Below, piece by piece: positions 22,606-30,223 of a stretch of 38,255 bases of DNA (position 1 is the stretch's first letter; each line of letters begins with the position of its first letter). Location of the stretch: positions 1 to 38,255 of the forward strand of contig JACPWC010000012.1 in NCBI GenBank assembly GCA_016197225.1, given 5' to 3'. The translations under genes were made by a program, and so were the position numbers. Below the pieces are notes generated by a model. It had not been told where the DNA came from. It did no database searches and worked only from the letters and a program-made list of their open reading frames with translations. The DNA is from Chloroflexota bacterium (lineage in GTDB: Bacteria; Chloroflexota; Anaerolineae; Anaerolineales; VGOW01).

Positions 22606-23450
22606 CAACCTTGCCACTAACTTCACCCAAACCCGATCGCGGCTGGCGGCTCTTCCTCCGCACCATCATCGCCCGGTCGTACCCGCGCATCATCGGCCAG
22701 CAACGCGAGAAGGCCTGGATCTTCTTCGAGACCTTTCTGCCGTTCGTGGCAACTGCCGGCTACGTTTACGTCTATCGCGCCATTCAAGCGCCCGAAGACT
22801 ACATCGGCTTCGCCGTCGTCGGCGGGGCCATGACCGCCTTCTGGCTCAACGTCATGTGGAGCATGTCGGCCCAGATGTACTGGGAAAAAGAGACGGGCAA
22901 CCTGGCGCTCTACATCATGGCCCCCAATTCGTTGATGGCGATTCTGCTGGGGATGGCGATGGGCGGCTTGTTCGCCACCACCCTCCGGGCCGCCGTCATT
23001 CTGGTTCTGGGAACGTGGTTCTTCCACGTCCCGTTTGCCGTCTCCAACTTCCTGCAACTCTTCGCCGTGTTCGTGCTGACAATGACGGCCCTCTACGGCC
23101 TCGGCATGTTGTTTGCCTCGCTGTTCCTGCTCTTCGGGCGCGACGCCTGGCAGATGACCAACATGCTTCAGGAGCCGGTCTATCTGTTCTCCGGTTTTTA
23201 CTTTCCGGTCAAGAGCTTCGGCTTTGCCGTCGCCCTCACCGCCTCAATTCTGCCGCTCACACTCGGCATAGACGCCATGCGCCAGCTTATCTTCGCCAGC
23301 GGCCCCACACTTGGCTTTCTCTCGGTTCCCATTGAGATCGGGGCGCTGGTCGTCCTCGCCATCGCCTTCATCGTCGCCGCCAGGTACTGGCTCAACCGGA
23401 TGGAGAGGCTGGCGGTGCAGGAGGGGACGTTGACGGATAGGAGACGATAA
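22602..23450 (+). CDS. ABC-2 type permease, subunit 1
   Basis: This 282-residue protein has six predicted membrane helices. It opens with a cytoplasmic R-T-I-I-A-R-S-Y-P-R-I-I-G-Q-Q segment. The family's region before the last helices shows E-P-V-Y-L-F-S-G-F-Y-F-P-V-K, matching the ABC2 membrane signature of two-permease exporters. Its start lies inside the ATPase stop (ATGA) and it probably pairs with the next permease to make a heterodimer. Confidence 0.92.
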   Translation: MTTLPLTSPKPDRGWRLFLRTIIARSYPRIIGQQREKAWIFFETFLPFVATAGYVYVYRAIQAPEDYIGFAVVGGAMTAFWLNVMWSMSAQMYWEKETGNLALYIMAPNSLMAILLGMAMGGLFATTLRAAVILVLGTWFFHVPFAVSNFLQLFAVFVLTMTALYGLGMLFASLFLLFGRDAWQMTNMLQEPVYLFSGFYFPVKSFGFAVALTASILPLTLGIDAMRQLIFASGPTLGFLSVPIEIGALVVLAIAFIVAARYWLNRMERLAVQEGTLTDRRR

Positions 23451-23451
23451 T

Positions 23452-24303
23452 ATGTTAAAAACCTTCTCTCGTTCCTTCATTCCCGCCGCCTGGCTCGGCT
23501 GGCAGATCGAATCGAACTGGACCGACCCGTTTGTGTTCTTCGTCTTCTCGATTCTCAAACCGGTTGCCAGCGTGATGATTCTGGTGTTCATGTACAACAT
23601 CGTCTCGCCTGCCGGCAACGATGCGCCCATCTACGCCTACATTTATCTGGGCAATGCGTTTTACATCTACGTGGGCGCGGTGATGGCCGGGGCTTCGTAT
23701 TCGGTGCTGGATGACCGTGAACGCTATCGCACGCTCAAGTACATTTACGTCGCGCCGATCAACATTCCGGTTTATCTGCTGGGCCGGGCCGTGGCCCGCT
23801 TCATCACCGGCAGTATCGCCGTGATCATCACCATCGCCGCCGGCGTGATCTTTTTCAAAGTGCCGATCAACTTCGCCATTGTGGACTGGCCGGTATTTCT
23901 GGCGGCGCTGGCGCTGGGGGTGGCCTGCCTGACTTTCATGGGCATCACCCTCGGTGCGTGGACGATGACGGTGCGCACCGAGCCCTGGTTCCTGGGCGAA
24001 GCCATCGCCGCCGCCCTTTACCTGTTCAGCGGCGCGATCTTTCCGATCACGATCCTGCCAACCTTTCTTCAGCCGATTGGCTTTGCCATGCCAATGACAT
24101 ACTGGTTGGAACTTCTGCGCCGGGCGTTGTTGGGTTCCGGGGCCGCCGCCTTTCCGACCCTGGCCGGATTCTCCAACCTCCAGCTTTTCGGCGCCCTCGG
24201 CGGCCTCACGCTCGTCTTTAGCCTGGTGTCCACGTTTGCCTATCGCTATTTTGATCAAGTCGCTCGCGACAACGGCATGATTGACGCTCAGAGCAATTTC
24301 TAA
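23452..24303 (+). CDS. ABC-2 type permease, subunit 2
   Basis: This 283-residue protein has six membrane helices and A-L-Y-L-F-S-G-A-I-F-P-I-T-I-L-P, the same signature as subunit 1. Residues 85-95 carry D-D-R-E-R-Y-R-T-L-K-Y-I-Y-V-A-P, the coupling helix that touches the ATPase. It begins 1 nt after the previous stop, with AGGAG upstream at 23439-23443. The stop at 24301-24303 is followed at once by a palindromic repeat that may end transcription. Confidence 0.92.
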   Translation: MLKTFSRSFIPAAWLGWQIESNWTDPFVFFVFSILKPVASVMILVFMYNIVSPAGNDAPIYAYIYLGNAFYIYVGAVMAGASYSVLDDRERYRTLKYIYVAPINIPVYLLGRAVARFITGSIAVIITIAAGVIFFKVPINFAIVDWPVFLAALALGVACLTFMGITLGAWTMTVRTEPWFLGEAIAAALYLFSGAIFPITILPTFLQPIGFAMPMTYWLELLRRALLGSGAAAFPTLAGFSNLQLFGALGGLTLVFSLVSTFAYRYFDQVARDNGMIDAQSNF

Positions 24304-24338
24304 CTGTAGGGGTAGGTCTCTAAGACCTGCCCTTACAG
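24304..24338. repeat. Palindromic element CTGTAGGGGTAGGTCT...AGACCTGCCCTTACAG
   Basis: Inverted arms meet around CTAA and end the ABC operon. The minus-strand giant gene ends inside it: the TAG at 24320-24322 and the residues C-K-G-R-S come from the element. It could be a two-way terminator between convergent genes. Confidence 0.75.
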
Positions 24339-27300
24339 CCCCACCACATTCCCATCACCACCGCCGCCAACGTCCGCCCCGGCGACAGGCTCCACAAAAA
24401 ATGATCGAACATTGCCATTACCATCAGCCCGACCATGATGGCCGATAGAGCCGCAAAGACAACTTCGCCGCGCCGCCGCCAGGCCTGCCATAGAATCATG
24501 CTGCCCAGGGCCACGACGGCCAAACCGCCGCCAGCGCCAGTCTCGGCCAGGGCCAACAACAAAACATTATGAGCCGGCTCGGGCGCAAGATTCCGAAACA
24601 TCACCAGAGCCGGCAGAAATGCGCCCGCCCCCACCCCGTTGATCGGATTCCACTTGAATAAGGTGAGCGCCGCGTCGTTCAACTGTTGGCGGGTTGTGAT
24701 AGAGATGGTTTCTTCGCGGGAAGCGTCACTGGCCGTGAGACGGGTGATGAACAAGGGGCCGAGAGCGGCCACAAGCGTTGCGCTCACCAAAGCTAACACG
24801 GCAAGGACAATCGCGGCGCGGCGGCGCAAGTTTGAGGGCAGTAGAAATATCAGGCTTGCCATTGCCGCCCCACAGGCCAGCCAGCCCGCGCGCGAGAAGG
24901 TGAGACACAGCGCGCCCGCGCCGAAAGCCAGCGGCCACAACCAGCGTTTGCGACCGGTTTGAATGTAGCCCATCAGCGGCCCGGCCAGCGTCACCAGCAA
25001 ATAACCAGCCAGCAAATTGGGATGCGGCAGAGTGCCGTAAGCCCTTAACCAGCGCAAACCATTTGGCAGGCCGACGACGCTCGCGCCTCTCATCGAAGCC
25101 ACAAGTTCGCCGGGCCACGTCAGGCCAAGCGGCTGAAGCCAGGCCGTAGTTTGAGTGGCCGATTCGGCGATGGCAATGGCCGATTGAAGGATCAGACCAG
25201 CCGTGAGCGCATAAGCCACAACTCGCCAATCCATCAACTTCATGGTTTGCGAGACGGCCTGGGCGGCGAAGCCCAACCATATTAGGTGGAGCGCAAAGCC
25301 CAGTGAGAGTGTGGGCGCTACTGAGTCGGGGATGCTGAGGAAGGCGAAAATGATGAGGGCGAAAAAAGGAAGAGAGAAAGGGAGAAAGGGAGAAAGGGAG
25401 AACTGGAAGGGTCGAGCGTTGTATATCACCAGCACAACCAGCGCGCCGATCAACAAGTCGGCGAGGAAGAGGAGGCCGGAGGTGTAGGTGAAATACACGA
25501 ACGGCCTGGGTTGCGTCCAAATGGTTGTGTAATGCCAAAACGGCCAGAGGACGAGGAACGATGACAGAAGAAGTGTCGAGCCGTTCAGAATGTGCCGCCG
25601 GGCCAGCATCGTGAGCAGGGCCATCGCCAACACCAGCAGCGGCACGATCCCCCACCAGAGACCGGCTTGATAGTCTACGTTGATTGGCGCTTGCCATTCG
25701 CTGGACACCCGGAGCGCCGGGTTGCGCCACACCTGGACGCCGGACGCGACAATGCCTTGCAACTGCCAGCCGCTGGCGATCAACGGCTCGACGTAAGCCG
25801 GGTGCATGTTGAACGCCCAGCGCACGCCCCACTCTTGCGCTCGCGCCAAAAACGGCTGAATGCTATTCGGGCCAGCCGGATTCCACAACGCGCCGTCGAG
25901 CGCGCCCAGCCCACTCCGGCGAAGTTCTGGAATTTCGCGCGCGGTGAAATAGGTGCCATCTATCGTCCTGGCCTCGGTCAGCACCGAGAGCCGGGCCAGT
26001 TGATCGCCAAAACCGAAAGTGAGATAGCGTTCGCCGTTGGCTGTGTTGCGGTCGAGAAAGCGGGCGATGGCGGCTAAATCTACCGGCGGCGGCTGAGACT
26101 TTACCCAGCGGGCGGCGAAGGCGGCGTAGAGGCAGAAAGCTATAAGAATTAACCGCAAAGACACAACCCCGAAAAAAGAAACGGGGCAGGCGAGCGCAAA
26201 GGCTTTTTCTTTTTTCGGCCCTACCGGGTTTGGCGTGGAAAGACATTTTGGACGCGGATGAACGCTGATTTTCGCGGATAAAAAAGAGAAATCCGTTTTC
26301 TTAGCGTTCTTAGCGTCTTTGCGGTGAAATTGCCCTCGATAAAATTCCCACAGTAATCCGGCAAACGGCAGCAGCGCCAGGCCGGCCCAAAAAGAAAAAC
26401 GGTCGTAGGTGAGCCAGGCCCAGTTTGCGCCGAAGAGCCACTGAGGCAAAGGCGTTGTGCCGCCCAGCCCCAGCGTGAAAAGCAGAAACGCAACGATCAG
26501 GAGAGGCCAGTGCCGCCGTTTGCGGCGGGCGCGAAAAAGCCAGAGGGCAGAAAGAGGCAGAACAAGCAGAGTCGGCCCATACATGGGCCAGAAGAAGAAG
26601 TAGGCCGCCAGCCAGTCGGTCAGGTAGTTGTGCCGGCTGGCGTGATCAATCGGAGTCTGCGGCGTGTATCCCCGGCTCCAGGCAATGAACGGCCAGATGA
26701 CGAGCGCGGCGAAGAGGCCGGCGCTGACGGCCCAAATCAGCAAACGAACTGCGACTCTTAACCACGAAGGCACGAAGACGCTAAGTTTCACGAAGCCGAA
26801 AAAGAATCTTTGTGATCCATCGTGTCTTTGAGTCTTTGTGATGAGTGTTATGAGCAAAGCCCGGCCAGCGATGGCGGCGCCAGCGACCAGGGCAAACAAC
26901 AACACGGCATGGTGGGCCGCCGCTGTGACTCCGGCCCACAATATGGCCGAGAACAAGGAACGTCTCTGGCCCGTTTGGCAGAAACGCCAGCCCTCGGCCA
27001 GCGCCCACATCAGTGTGGCAGTGGCGGCCAGGGTTGGCAGTTGGCCGAAGGAGTAGGCGGTGAGATAAATTGAAGGCAAGCCAACGGTCAGCCAGCCCGC
27101 TGTTCGCGCCGCCCGCGCCGGAACAAAAATGGCCGCAAAGCGCTCGGTTGCCATTGGAAGAAAGGCAAGCACAAGTAGTAATAGCAGGCAAAAGCCAACT
27201 GCTTCGCCGCGAAAACGAGTTTCGTTTTGCGCCCCGCCCAACATGCTCGCCAAAGCTGAGGCCGGGAGCGATAGCAAGGCAATGAGTTGATGGACAAGCG

Positions 27301-27514
27301 GCGGATAGGAGGCCACTGAAAACCCGCCGAACCAGCGCGGCTCGACCAAGTCGAACCAGGCCCGACGGTAATGATCGGCGAAGAAAATGTGGGTGTAAGC
27401 GTCGAATGAAGAGAACGGCAACCCGCTCAGGACGAGCGGCAGGTTAAGGCCGAGGGAGAGCAGGCTGGGCGTAAACCAGCGTGGAAAAACAAATCCGGGT
27501 GTGCGTGGCATCAC
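24320..27514 (-). CDS. Giant membrane protein: PTPS-related-like N-terminal part and O-antigen ligase-like C-terminal part
   Basis: This 1064-residue protein has over twenty membrane helices. The N-terminal half starts with S-S-F-D-A-Y-T-H-I-F-F-A-D-H-Y and P-R-W-F-G-G-F-S-V-A-S-Y-P-P-L, close to the opening of the PTPS-related membrane family (PF10131). The C-terminal part (about residues 800-1060) has S-R-A-G-W-L-A and N-P-I-N-G-V-G-A-G-A-F-L-P-A with E-P-A-H-N-V-L-L, features of Wzy/WaaL-type O-antigen ligases. If right, one chain joins a GT-C-like transfer module to a ligase. Three stretches are made by dispersed repeats (25361-25402, 26160-26335, 26758-26850), and its stop lies in a palindrome. 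Precise domain boundaries are inference. Confidence 0.78.
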   Translation of the reverse strand: MMPRTPGFVFPRWFTPSLLSLGLNLPLVLSGLPFSSFDAYTHIFFADHYRRAWFDLVEPRWFGGFSVASYPPLVHQLIALLSLPASALASMLGGAQNETRFRGEAVGFCLLLLLVLAFLPMATERFAAIFVPARAARTAGWLTVGLPSIYLTAYSFGQLPTLAATATLMWALAEGWRFCQTGQRRSLFSAILWAGVTAAAHHAVLLFALVAGAAIAGRALLITLITKTQRHDGSQRFFFGFVKLSVFVPSWLRVAVRLLIWAVSAGLFAALVIWPFIAWSRGYTPQTPIDHASRHNYLTDWLAAYFFFWPMYGPTLLVLPLSALWLFRARRKRRHWPLLIVAFLLFTLGLGGTTPLPQWLFGANWAWLTYDRFSFWAGLALLPFAGLLWEFYRGQFHRKDAKNAKKTDFSFLSAKISVHPRPKCLSTPNPVGPKKEKAFALACPVSFFGVVSLRLILIAFCLYAAFAARWVKSQPPPVDLAAIARFLDRNTANGERYLTFGFGDQLARLSVLTEARTIDGTYFTAREIPELRRSGLGALDGALWNPAGPNSIQPFLARAQEWGVRWAFNMHPAYVEPLIASGWQLQGIVASGVQVWRNPALRVSSEWQAPINVDYQAGLWWGIVPLLVLAMALLTMLARRHILNGSTLLLSSFLVLWPFWHYTTIWTQPRPFVYFTYTSGLLFLADLLIGALVVLVIYNARPFQFSLSPFLPFSLPFFALIIFAFLSIPDSVAPTLSLGFALHLIWLGFAAQAVSQTMKLMDWRVVAYALTAGLILQSAIAIAESATQTTAWLQPLGLTWPGELVASMRGASVVGLPNGLRWLRAYGTLPHPNLLAGYLLVTLAGPLMGYIQTGRKRWLWPLAFGAGALCLTFSRAGWLACGAAMASLIFLLPSNLRRRAAIVLAVLALVSATLVAALGPLFITRLTASDASREETISITTRQQLNDAALTLFKWNPINGVGAGAFLPALVMFRNLAPEPAHNVLLLALAETGAGGGLAVVALGSMILWQAWRRRGEVVFAALSAIMVGLMVMAMFDHFLWSLSPGRTLAAVVMGMWWGCKGRS
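25361..25402. repeat. GAAAGGGA tandem units in coding sequence
   Basis: Units of GAGAAAGG repeat about four times and encode Q-F-S-L-S-P-F-L-P-F-S-L-P-F-F-A-L in a segment of the giant protein between helices. Confidence 0.8.
26160..26335. repeat. Composite dispersed repeat inside the giant gene
   Basis: The segment contains GGACGCGGATGAACGCTGAT, TTTTCGCGGATAAAAAAG and TTAGCGTTCTTAGCGTCTTT followed by GCGGTGAA. It encodes F-H-R-K-D-A-K-N-A-K-K-T-D and then a Pro/Lys-rich stretch. Confidence 0.8.
26758..26850. repeat. ACCACGAAGGCACGAAGACG and TTTGTGATCC...TTTGTGATG repeats
   Basis: AACCACGAAGGCACGAAGAC, CTAAGTTTCACGAAGCCG and GTGTCTTTGAGTCTTTGTGA form an AT-richer stretch. It encodes I-T-K-T-Q-R-H-D-G-S-Q-R and F-V-K-L-S-V-F-V-P-S-W-L-R. 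Confidence 0.8.
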
Positions 27515-27551
27515 ACCCGGATCATAACAGAGCCGCCATCACAGTCATTCC

Positions 27552-27911
27552 TCAATCGCCCTCTGTCGAATGAACGAGAGCCAGAAAATCTTTGCTACCC
27601 CCCACTGTAATTTGCCGCTTGGCATACATTTCGACGGTGTTGGTCTGGGCTAACACGGTGATCACCCGCAAATCCGAAACCGAGATTTCCTTTGTCAGCT
27701 CAAACAACCGGCTTACGGTTAAAGGGCTACCCTCAAACAGGACGACGACTTCCGGCTGGAACTGCGAAAACTGGTGGAGAAAAGTGGCGTCGTCGGTGTA
27801 CGTGACGTGCAAAAGCTCCAGGCCGGACTTGCCTGCCAACAGCTTCTCAAGCCCTTCGTCGGCCAGCGAGCCGCTACCGACGATCAAGACTCGGCTTGTG
27901 AATTTGCGCAT
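27552..27911 (-). CDS. Small receiver-like (CheY-fold?) protein
   Basis: The protein is 119 residues from ATG 27911, chosen for AGGAG about 10 nt upstream. Alternating strands and helices begin S-R-V-L-I-V-G-S-G-S-L-A-D-E-G-L-E-K-L-L and continue P-E-V-V-V-L-F-E-G-S-P-L-T and R-V-I-T-V-L-A-Q. The pattern resembles a response-regulator receiver, but the phospho-accepting Asp is not evident (F-E-G occupies the position), so it would be a pseudo-receiver if the fold is right. The gene lies 84 nt after the anti-sigma gene and could belong to the same regulatory cluster. Confidence 0.55.
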   Translation of the reverse strand: MRKFTSRVLIVGSGSLADEGLEKLLAGKSGLELLHVTYTDDATFLHQFSQFQPEVVVLFEGSPLTVSRLFELTKEISVSDLRVITVLAQTNTVEMYAKRQITVGGSKDFLALVHSTEGD

Positions 27912-27995
27912 CGTCGAATTTCTCCTAACGGCCAAACGGGGTAAATGAAGTGCTGGCAACCGCCCCGTCAGCGGGTGCGGTTGCCAGCACAAGGC

Positions 27996-29303
27996 TTAAG
28001 GTTTAGGTGTCTTGGTTGGTTCCGGGGTTCTGGTCGGTTCAGGATTATTATTGTCGTTGCCGTTATCATTGCCGTTGTCATTGCCGTTGTCGTTGCCGTT
28101 GTCATTACCATTATCATTGCCGTTGTCATTGCCATTATCATTACTGTTGTCGTTGCCGTTGTCATTGCTGTTATCGTTGCCGCCCGAATCCGGCGTTGGC
28201 GTCGGGTCGGATGAGCCGCCTGTGAATGTCCCAGTGGGTTCAGGCGCCTTGCTCGGCGCTTCAGTCCGGGTCGGCGCTGGAGTCTTACTCGGCGTTCTGG
28301 TGTTCGTCGGCCTGGGTGTCTTGCTTGGCGCCTCAGTCTCGGTCGGTTTTGGAGTCTTGCTCGGCGTTTTCGTGTTTGTTGGCGCCGGCGTGCGGGTCGG
28401 GGTCAGAGTCGGGGTGGATGTCGGCGTTGACGGCGCGACCGTCGTCGGAGTCAGAATGGTCACATAAGTCGCCACGCGATCACCCGACCTGTAGGTCCGG
28501 ATGCGGGCCGTCGCCATGGCCCCGTTTTGCAGGGTTCCGGTCACCACCGTATTGCGCCCAATCACAAACTGAGTCTCATTGATAGACCATTGATCGCCGT
28601 TGCCGCTGAGAAGCCCGGTGATCTCCACTTCCAGGGCAGTGATCTCCAGTGCCTTCGCCGCTCCGGCTTCGCTCTCGGCGGTCACTCCCACATAAAAGCC
28701 CAGGCGCAGGTCGCCGTTCAGCTTTGTCATCTTGTCCACTGCCACAGTCACGTTGTCAATCTGCCAAGATGCTTCAGTGCGGCTGACCAGCACCCCTTCA
28801 AACATCACGGTTGCCGTTTCGTTGCGTTCCATCAACGCGGCAACTTCGGCCTGACGACGGGCGGCAAGTTGCTCTTCCAATTCAATACGGGCCGCCGCAT
28901 CAAACGTCAGGCTGACTTGAATATTTTCAGCCGCGCGTTTGAACGGGTAGAGGCTATCGCCCGGCAAGGCGCCGGCGCTGGCATAGAGCAAACCACCAAC
29001 GGCAAAGAAACCCACCAGCAAAACAGCGGCGGCAGTTGACAAGGAACGGCGCAACAGGTTGGCGAAGGGGTTGGGGCGAGGGGCGCGCAGTTGACCGGCG
29101 GCGGTGAGGAACACGGCCCGGCTTCGCATTTGGGCCTGGCGCGGCACGTGGCTGGCCGTCATCGCCTGTTGCGCCGACTCGAGCATGGGTTGCAGTTCAC
29201 CAGCCAAATCCGGATACCGCGTCAGGCAAGCGTTGAGCGACTCGCCGGCGCTCAGTCGCGTCAGGCAATCATCGAAGGCGTCGTAGAAGCGGGGATCAGT
29301 CAT
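27996..29303 (-). CDS. Membrane anti-sigma-like protein with DUF5667/DUF5666 domains and Thr/Pro and Asn/Asp tails
   Basis: This 435-residue protein has a cytoplasmic helical N-terminus (about 1-85, F-D-D-C-L-T-R-L-S-A-G), likely the sigma-binding part. A membrane helix lies at about 87-111, followed by a DUF5667-like segment A-L-P-G-D-S-L-Y-P-F-K-R-A. Two beta-rich DUF5666-like units cover about 166-228 and 229-285. Outside the cell the tail is Thr/Pro-rich (289-370), then built of Asn-Asp-Asn-Gly repeats (373 to about 420). It overlaps the sigma gene by 4 nt. Membrane anti-sigma factors hold an ECF sigma until an envelope signal triggers cleavage. The sensing part here would be the beta domains. 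Confidence 0.8.
   Translation of the reverse strand: MTDPRFYDAFDDCLTRLSAGESLNACLTRYPDLAGELQPMLESAQQAMTASHVPRQAQMRSRAVFLTAAGQLRAPRPNPFANLLRRSLSTAAAVLLVGFFAVGGLLYASAGALPGDSLYPFKRAAENIQVSLTFDAAARIELEEQLAARRQAEVAALMERNETATVMFEGVLVSRTEASWQIDNVTVAVDKMTKLNGDLRLGFYVGVTAESEAGAAKALEITALEVEITGLLSGNGDQWSINETQFVIGRNTVVTGTLQNGAMATARIRTYRSGDRVATYVTILTPTTVAPSTPTSTPTLTPTRTPAPTNTKTPSKTPKPTETEAPSKTPRPTNTRTPSKTPAPTRTEAPSKAPEPTGTFTGGSSDPTPTPDSGGNDNSNDNGNDNSNDNGNDNGNDNGNDNGNDNGNDNGNDNGNDNNNPEPTRTPEPTKTPKP
28048..28183 (-). repeat. Asn-Asp repeat DNA (CATTGCCGTTGT-type units)
   Basis: Twelve-nt units of CATTGCCGTTGT and its variants occur about ten times, encoding N-D-N-G and N-D-N-S. Mostly third-base variation points to selection on the protein rather than recent slippage. 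Confidence 0.85.
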
Positions 29304-29881
29304 AACGATCCCTCCAGATGACGACGCAAGGCGGCCACGGCCCGGAACTGCAATTGCTTCACCGCCGTCACCGACTTTTGCATCAGAGAGGCGGTGTCGT
29401 CAATGGAGCGGCCATCGCCAAAACGCAGGGCCAGCACTTGTTGTTGTTCATCGGTGAGGTGGTGCAGGGCTTCGCGAACTTCTTTGGCGGCCAGCCGTGC
29501 TCCGGTTTCCATTTCCAAATTGGTGTCCTCAGCCACCAGTTCTTCCGAAAGGGCGACCTGCGGACGGCGTGATTGCCGCCTGAAATGATCGGCGGCCAGG
29601 TTGCTGGCAACGCCAAACAACCAGGCCCGCAAAACCGCCGGCGGCCTGCCCGCATGGAAAACGTCCAACAGGCGCATAAACACTTCGCTGGCTAAATCTT
29701 CAGCTGTATGTTCGTCGTTGGTGCGGTACAGCAGATAGCGATAAATATCTGGGTAGAAACGATCGTGAATGGCCGCCAGTGCGCGTGAGTCAAGGTTGCG
29801 CGCATCAGCTAACAGCCTGTCGTCGTTCTCAATCACAGGCGCGGCTCCCAAAAAGAGGTCATAAAAGAGAGAATACATCAT
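29300..29881 (-). CDS. ECF sigma-70 family RNA polymerase sigma factor
   Basis: The protein is 193 residues from ATG 29881. An ATG one codon later is equally possible and neither has a strong ribosome site. Region 2 is seen as R-F-Y-P-D-I-Y-R-Y-L-L-Y-R and A-E-D-L-A-S-E-V-F-M-R-L-L. Region 4 is L-T-D-E-Q-Q-Q-V-L-A-L-R-F-G-D and S-V-T-A-V-K-Q-L-Q-F-R-A. The last bases overlap the start of the membrane anti-sigma gene (ATGA). It directs transcription of a small regulon, probably envelope genes. Confidence 0.92.
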   Translation of the reverse strand: MMYSLFYDLFLGAAPVIENDDRLLADARNLDSRALAAIHDRFYPDIYRYLLYRTNDEHTAEDLASEVFMRLLDVFHAGRPPAVLRAWLFGVASNLAADHFRRQSRRPQVALSEELVAEDTNLEMETGARLAAKEVREALHHLTDEQQQVLALRFGDGRSIDDTASLMQKSVTAVKQLQFRAVAALRRHLEGSL

Positions 29882-29995
29882 TCCCGGCAAAAAATACAGT
29901 GAGATTTCTCTTAAAAGTCGCCCGCCAGGGCGAAAAGTTACTGAGATCACTCGGCTATACCAGATTTAACGGCTGTACCGAATTGAACGGGATTC

Positions 29996-30200
29996 TTTGT
30001 GAATTACACGAATTTCACAAATTCGCCGCCAATTCGTCTCATTCGTGGCAGGGTTTTCCCGCCAAAGTCGGGAGACCCGACCACTCCTAATCGCCTATCC
30101 GAATAACCGGAAAGACTCTGAGGGTTCCGAAACCCTACGAGGCTTTCTGATAGGTTCTAAGTTGTCGCCACGAACAATGAAAAGTTACGGCGTAACTTTT
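29996..30200. repeat. Cluster of dispersed repeats and a palindrome between divergent genes
   Basis: TTTGTGAATTACACGAATTT and further AATTCGTC units are followed by TGGCAGGGTTTTCCCGCC (30046-30063, part of the 22-bp match with 21461-21482). Next comes an AGGGTT/AACCCT hairpin near 30121-30135, then AAAAGTTACG-G-CGTAACTTTT (30180-30200), a 10-bp palindrome 24 nt before the next gene. The interval 29882-30223 has no gene. The last palindrome could be an operator. Confidence 0.65.
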
Positions 30201-30223
30201 TGTGAAATCTAGCGACTTTTTGA

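Noticed and set aside
23455-24258. Minus-strand frame opposite ABC permease 2
   Set aside because: His/Asp/Arg-rich shadow; the plus strand has membrane helices, overlap and a ribosome site.
28048-28183. Regular short repeats as a CRISPR array
   Set aside because: Units are 12 nt, without unique spacers, and encode Asn-Asp residues.
28012-28467. Plus-strand Leu/Ser/Pro repeat frame
   Set aside because: It is the reverse of the Thr/Pro and Asn/Asp codons of the anti-sigma tail; no ribosome site.
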